Assembly: GCF_905147045.1 (NCBI RefSeq)
Contig: NC_065896.1
Coordinates: 1,513,001-1,577,000, forward strand
DNA from: Nymphalis io
Lineage: Eukaryota; Arthropoda; Insecta; Lepidoptera; Nymphalidae
Direction: 5' to 3'
Length of the DNA: 64,000 bases
The position numbers were made by a program, and so were the translations under genes. The first letter of the stretch is position 1. The number at the start of each line of letters is the position of its first letter. The notes beneath the pieces are model-generated. The model worked only from the letters and a program-made list of their open reading frames with translations. It did no database searches and was not told where the DNA came from. Below, one piece after another: positions 58,298-64,000 of the stretch.

Positions 58298-60530
58298 GTA
58301 ATTACAGGCACAAGGGACATAAAATCTTATGTCCTCACAATATTAATTTAAATGAATTAAATAATCATTTTTCGTCCTCTCAAACTTTCGACACTGCTGT
58401 GAAGTCTAATACTTTAAAAGAAATTTCTGCTAAATCAACTTCTGAAAATTCTCCTTTTTTCTTTAGTCAATTTACTGATGGTGATGTTAAGAAGAACATT
58501 TTAGCAATAAATTCTGATGCTATTGGTTCGGATTGCATTAGTCGTAAGATGATCCTCCCAATCCTAGATATCATAATTCCTGTAGTCACACATATTTTAA
58601 ACCAATCCATTATCCTTTGTGAATTCCCTGAATCCTGGAAAGACGCACAAGTCATCCCCCTCCCCAAAAAAACAAATCCTTCATCTTACACTGATTATCG
58701 TCCTATATCCATTCTCCCTTTCCTGTCTAAAGTACTTGAGCGCCTTATTCACAATCAATTAAACCAATACCTTTCAAAAAATGTCCTATTGAATCCTTTA
58801 CAATCTGGCTTTCGTCCTGGTCATAGTACGACTACGGCTCTGATCAAAATAACTGATGACATTAGATTAGGAATGGATAATCAACAGGTTACTGTGTTGA
58901 CATTATTAGATTTTAGTAATGCTTTCAACACTGTAGACTTTGATATTCTTCTTGCTATTTTGTGTTCTCTTAACATATCTGCTAAAGTAATTGACTGGTT
59001 TCATTCTTACTTGTATGGGCGCCGGCAACGGATAAGAGTTCAAGATTCTTTCTCAGAATGGGCTCCTATAACTGCTGGCGTTCCACAAGGTGGCGTGTTG
59101 TCTCCCCTCTTGTTTTCGGTCTTTATAAGTACCATCACTTCTCATATATCTTCTCTCTATCACCTGTATGCAGATGATCTTCAGATCTATTCACAAAGTA
59201 AAATTGCGAACCTTCCTGAAACTATACATTTAGTTAATAATGATTTATTAAATATTTCTAAGTGGTCTACTGCATTTGGATTACGAGTAAACCCAAATAA
59301 AACACAGGTGCTGATTATTGGTAGTTCAAAATTAATTTCTCGTATATCTTTTTCGGATCTCCCGGTTGTACACTTTAACGGTGTTAACATACCGTTCAGT
59401 GTTACAGCTAGGAATTTGGGAATTTCCTTTGACCAGCACCTGTCTTGGGAACCACAGATAAGTGAGGTTAGTAAAAAAATTTTTGCAGCCTTTGGCTCCC
59501 TTCGAAGGTTACGCAACTTTCTACCCATCCCTACCAAAATTATGTTAGCACAGTCACTCCTACTACCAATTCTCGATTATGCTGACGCATGTTATCTTGA
59601 TCTAAAAGAGGAGCAACTTAATAAACTTGAGCGTCTCCAAAATCTTTGCATCCGATTCATATTTGGTCTTCGTAAATATGATCACGTTTCTGAATTTCGT
59701 AAAAAGCTCAAGTGGCTCCCAATCCGGCTTCGCAGGAATACTCACATCCTTCAACTTCTGTACTGTATTCTGTTCAATCCGTCTTCTCCTTCATATCTAA
59801 AAGAACGTTTTCAATTTCTTAGTTCTTCACATAGCCATAATCTTCGTTCTGAAGAGAATTTGATTTTAAAAATACCACCTCATACAACATCTTTTTATAG
59901 TGACTCATTTACAGTCCATTCAATTCGTCTTTGGAACTCTCTTCCACTAGAAGCAAGACGTGCACCAACTATTACTTCTTTTAAAAAAATGATAAAAGAG
60001 CACTATCTTGCTTCATGAAGAAATACTGCAATTAAATATTTTATTTATTATGTAAGTATCTATAGTATGTAAATGTATATATTTATAATGTGTATGTATA
60101 TTATATTATTATATAATTATATATTTATGGAATATTTATTTATGTATCGTATATATACATATATATATTGTATCTATTTTTATTTTTATTTTTATGTATT
60201 AAATAATTGTACACCCCTACCATCCTATCTCTCTCCTCTACCAAAGGTTGCCTGGAAGAGATCGCTGTTTTAGCGATAAGGCCGCCTATTGTACATTTTT
60301 CTTTTCTTTGTTTTGTTTTACTCCTATTATTTTTGTCTATATTGGTGTGCAATAAAGAGTATATAAAATAAATATAAATAAAATAAAATCTTAGTTCCCA
60401 AGGTTGGTGGCGCATTGGCTATAAGCGATGGTTGACATTTCTTACAATGCCAATGTCTAAGAGCGTTTGGTGACCACTTACCATCAGGTGGCCCATATGC
60501 TCGTCCACCTTCCTATTCTATAAAAAAAAA
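58298..60530 (+). mobile_element. Family B retroposon split by the CR1 LINE
   Basis: 5' piece 58298-58329 (GTAATTACAGGCACAAGGGA) and 3' piece 60394-60530, ending in the usual CTATTCTATAAAAAAAAA. The copy is 5'-truncated. It is itself flanked by the duplication ATATAAGT (58290-58297 and 60530-60537). Confidence 0.82.
58330..60382 (+). mobile_element. CR1/Zenon-like LINE, 5'-truncated, open reading frame
   Basis: A 591-codon open frame runs 58243-60018, but its first 29 codons come from the interrupted SINE sequences; native LINE coding begins exactly at codon 30 (58330). It encodes the reverse transcriptase and C-terminal part: SGFRPGHSTTTAL, motif A LLDFSNAF, motif B GVPQGGVLSPLLF and the catalytic YADD at residues 309-312. 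The N-terminal endonuclease is missing by truncation. The 3' UTR (60019-60382) carries GGTTGCCTGGAAGAGATCGC with a short hairpin and ends in A/T-rich repeats. An 11-bp target duplication, ATAAAATCTTA, flanks it (58319-58329 and 60383-60393). The RT frame has no stops, so the insertion is young. Confidence 0.88.
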
Positions 60531-61164
60531 TATAAGTATGTATTTACAAAAGAAAAGTAGTATATATAGTATATCAGTTGTCTGGTTTCTATAATACGAG
60601 CTCTGCTTAGTTTGGGATCAGATGACCGTGTGTGAATAATGTCCCAGGATATTATTATTATTATTAATTCTTTGTCATTCTTAACAGCTCGGCTTAGAGC
60701 TGGGATTTACGTCGTACACACGGGCTAAAGCCAAGTGGAACACTTATTAAGACATTAAGCCTTTAAAGCAATTCCCGTTGACCTTCTGTTTGAAGGAATT
60801 TGCACACTATTCGGCATGTGTTCAGTATCACAGCTTCTGCATATTAAAAAAAGAAAATTCGGAAGATTTAGAGCTTTTAAGGAAGTACGCATTTATTTAA
60901 ATATGACGCCAGTTGTAGAGAGAATTAAAGGGACTATTGTAACTTTCTGTAAGTGCCACATACGTGCTATTTCTTTTTTTAGTTCCGTGTATTTTGTAAG
61001 TTTTTCATTTATGGTGCTTTGCAGATTGTATCTATTAGGTATGGCAATATCAATTAAAAAGGCTGTTTTTTGTACTTTGTCGACTATTGTCTTATCAGTT
61101 CTATTGTAGTGAACATTATTATCAAAACAATGTATCTGTTATAAGCAAAGTATGACCGGAAAAA

Positions 61165-61332
61165 GTTTAGGCGCAGGGCCAACGGCTTTATGTGCTTTCT
61201 GACTCCGGGATGCTACAGAGAATTTTCTAACAGAAAAACCCAATAACATTTTATTTGCCCGACCTGGGAATTGAACCCAGGACTTCAGGGTCTGCGGCCT
61301 TGCATCAAGTCACTAGACCAACGAGGCTGTCA
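61165..61332 (-). mobile_element. Family D tRNA-derived SINE, head half
   Basis: On the minus strand: CCTCGTTGGTCTAGTGAC (box A) then CCTGGGTTCAATTCCCAGG (box B with its T-stem), followed by the body start (TTATTGGGTTTTTCTG). The 3' half is missing. Confidence 0.7.
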
Positions 61333-61434
61333 AAATATTTCGTAACAGAATTAATGCAATGCAAAATATGTCACTCCTATTATACTACTATATTGCGTAT
61401 AATATTATCCATAATAGACTATACTATATATATA

Positions 61435-61728
61435 CTGGTGGTAGAGCTTTGTGCAAGCTCGTCTGGGTAGGTACCACCCGCTCATCAGATATTCTACCGC
61501 AAAACAGCAGTACTTATTATTGTTGTGTTCCGGTTTGAAGGGTGAGTGAGCCAGTGTAATTACAGGCACAAGGGACATAAAATCTTAGTTCCCAAGGTTG
61601 GTGGCGCATTGGCTATGTAAGCGATGGTTGACATTTCTTACAATGCCAATGTCTAAGGGCGTTTGTTGACCACTTACCATCAGGTGGCTCATATGCTCGT
61701 CCGTCTTCCTATTTTATAAAAAAAAAAA
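61435..61728 (+). mobile_element. Family B retroposon, full length
   Basis: CTGGTGGTAGAGCTTTGTGC to TATTTTATAAAAAAAAAA. Nearly identical to the copy at 247-539, including AAAATCTTAG. Confidence 0.92.
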
Positions 61729-61995
61729 TACTTTCTTTATATCTTAATAATACATGAAGATAATATTCAAAGCGTTAGAAACGTAACACGCTAACCGACT
61801 ACGGGTCAGTGTGGCACGACACGCTCCAGTTACTGTAATTAAATTAACTCAGCCGGCCTTTGGTCGTAGACGATATTGTTTGAATGATTTACCAATAGCG
61901 CAACCAAGAAGTTATGTATTTAAACTTGATATGTGTATAAAAAAAGCTAAACCCGTAAATTATAATATAACATAATAATTACGAGAAACTAAGGG

Positions 61996-62210
61996 GCGGG
62001 AGTAAACTAGTATTTTATAAGATACTAGTTTACTCCCGCAATTTCGCACTAGGGCCATCCCCTAGCAGCAGGTATGAGATAAAAAATATATGTGGGATTC
62101 GAGCTTGCTTCATACCAAAATTGTTCAAAATCGGATTAGTGGTTCAGCCGTGAAAGCGTAACATAGAGACAGAGTTACTTTCATATCAGTCCGATATAAG
62201 TAATTATTTT
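61996..62210 (+). mobile_element. Helitron-like fragment with hairpin
   Basis: A perfect 17-bp inverted repeat (61996-62012 and 62023-62039, 10-nt loop) is followed by TTCAAAATCGGATTAGTGGT and GCGTAACATAGAGACAGAGT, the lepidopteran Helitron-like end. Confidence 0.5.
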
Positions 62211-63739
62211 TGCGTTACATAGTCTATTAATAAGCCAGTTCAAAGAGTAGAGAACTTCCCGTTATATCATGCATTATCTAATAACGCGTGTTTATGACGT
62301 CATCAGAAAACCAATATGGCTGACATATGAAATCCCATTTTATTTGTTTGTCGATTTTTTTAGCTAAGGTGTATCTTAATTTACATCAGACTTTACAAAG
62401 TCCCTATTAAATCCTTAAAACTTGTTCAAAACCGGTTTTTTAAAGATGCTTATCTTCGGTCAAGTATGTAAAATAAATTAATAAACTATAAGTAAATGTG
62501 TCGTAAATACATTATAAACAATTTAATTAATTATATTAACGGCAAACAGCAATACTTTGCAATGAATAAAACGCATTGCTTTAAATTAATTAAAATAATT
62601 CATAATTAATTGCAAGCTTATGAGTAAACAGAAGTTATTCTCTCATATAAATCATATGTCGCGAACGTATTCGAAAATTAAAATCTTTATTCAAAATATA
62701 GGCGTTACGTTACACTTGCTTATAAATTGCCAAGAAATACCTCAAACATGAGAAAATATGGCGAAAGAAACTGCTGATAAATTAAGTTATTTGACTTTGT
62801 GCATACAAAATTACGATTTAATTTGATAACCACATAAGTAAAAAATAAGAATGTTATTCTTCTTATATATTTATAGTTGTATATATTTGTGTTTTTCTTG
62901 AGTAATCCATTGCATATGAAAATATTAATCAAATATAATTAACCTTCTTTAGGAACACCGATTTAAATCGATCGATACAAATTTTTGTAATAAAGAAATC
63001 GCACTATTTCTTACAAAAATATATCAGCGTTATAATAAAAATACAATATAAGTATAAAAAAATGCTACTTATTTAACCAATTCCTATGGTTTTTGTTATC
63101 TGTGGTTTGTGGCTTTTCGTGTAATAATTTATTAATTATTTCAATCAAATAGTGAAACTGCTATAATAATATAAACGTTAATATTATAGTACGCGAATAC
63201 GAGGATATTAGTTTTTCAGTCTCGGTATTTGTATATTATCTTAATAATATTATAAAATGTGAAAGTTTGTATTTATAAATGTGTGGACGTTTCTCACGGC
63301 ATTTTATTAAAACGGCTGGAGTGAATCATACCTAGCAAAGAGGTTGATAATGTTATATGATAAAAAAATATATTTTGTTATATATAAACAAATAAAGTAT
63401 TTTATAGAACTTATAGAATTATATACTAGAAAAAATTTTAAAGCGTTTTTATTTTAAGTTTTTTTATAACTTTTGTTTGTCTCGTTGTATTATAATTATA
63501 GAGGTCTGTGTTGCAGCTTTTATAATGTCTGTCATGTCACAGACCTCCGTAGTCCAATATTCTAGAGATGCTGAAGACCGCATCAAATGGAGACACATAG
63601 TGGGGGCTACATTAGCCGAAAACGATGAGTCATCGTCAACCACGACCACTCTGTCAAGAGCGAACGACTGATGAGAGATTATAATTATAGTTAAGTATAG
63701 ACTATATTTTAACCCCTTATTGCACTAGCAGTGCAGTTA
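62211..63739. other. Intergenic, one possible LINE scrap
   Basis: 63530-63671 reads AEDRIKWRHIVGATLAEND, which resembles the last residues of an endonuclease-RT LINE. A 10-bp inverted repeat (63501-63510 and 63538-63547) lies beside it. Otherwise AT-rich. Confidence 0.35.
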
Positions 63740-63945
63740 GGTGATGGCATAGTGGTTAGAAGACAACTTGCAACCGATGATTCCGAGTTGAAATCCAGAT
63801 AAACACTATTAAATTTTCATATGCTTAATTTGGCTATAAAATTCATCTCGTGCTCAGTGATGAAGGAAAACATCGTGAGGAAACCTGCATGTGGCGGATG
63901 AAAAGAAAAGGAGGCATTAGCCCAGCAGTGGGACACTTAGTTACT
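63740..63945 (+). mobile_element. Family A SINE, internally deleted
   Basis: Degenerate head (GATGGCATAGTGGTTAGAAG), body (GGAAAACATCGTGAGGAAAC) joined directly to GCCCAGCAGTGGGACAC. Confidence 0.75.
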
Positions 63946-64000
63946 TTACATATAATTATGTTGCTATTTATTATATTTGTTACTGGTATTTGACTCATCT

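Larger units (their letters stand above)
58231..60670 (+). mobile_element. Family C tRNA-SINE, outer layer of a triple nest
   Basis: 58231-58297 and 60538-60670 join to match the minus-strand copy at 2077-2350: GAACATGTCTGTTGGTCC, GTCTGGGTGTAATTAT, then GTATATCAGTTGTCTG, GGGATCAGATG and TGTCCCAGGATATTATTATT. The tRNA-derived head is missing here. Confidence 0.75.

Noticed and set aside
58243..58329. First 29 codons of the 591-codon frame as native LINE protein
   Set aside because: They are read-through of the interrupted SINE and retroposon; the target duplication ends at 58329.
63477..63671. Opposed 61- and 64-codon ORFs as genes
   Set aside because: Short, overlapping, and the plus-strand one looks like the end of a LINE protein.

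Overview
The window looks like nuclear DNA from a lepidopteran, probably a butterfly. It is AT-rich, has introns with GT-AG junctions, and is packed with repeats I recognise as lepidopteran: Metulj-like tRNA-derived SINEs, a poly(A)-tailed retroposon beginning GGTGGTAG, CR1/Zenon-like and RTE LINE fragments and Helitron-like ends. The species assignment is inference; I could run no search.

The one clearly supported host gene is androglobin (Adgb), read on the minus strand from 31901 to 11506. I could trace 28 coding exons whose reading phases all match. They give a 1486-residue protein with a calpain-like domain, a circularly permuted globin split by an IQ motif, and a conserved-looking lysine-rich end. 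Its introns hold SINEs, a CR1 tail, a broken Ty3/Gypsy-like LTR element and an 18-bp minisatellite.

Layout. 1-11470: intergenic, with SINE copies in both orientations, LINE tails and a 265-bp GC-rich retroposon with a 15-bp target duplication. 11506-31901: Adgb. 31902-48480: intergenic, with four full or near-full SINE copies, a solo LTR that matches the intronic LTR element, Helitron-like ends and GC-rich fragments of unclear origin. 48480-48742: a GC-rich stretch that reads like a promoter and first exon of a plus-strand gene, with the ATG as the last codon of the exon; I found no second exon. 48743-64000: intergenic, with an RTE reverse-transcriptase fragment, a full-length SINE with target duplication, and a three-layer nest at 58231-60670. 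In that nest a tRNA-SINE is split by a poly(A) retroposon, which is itself split by a 5'-truncated CR1 LINE whose 562 native codons are open.

The clearest items for follow-up are the Adgb protein (a plausible calpain Cys/His pair, no histidine where the haem-binding one is expected), the LTR element with its embedded minisatellite, and the nested insertion.
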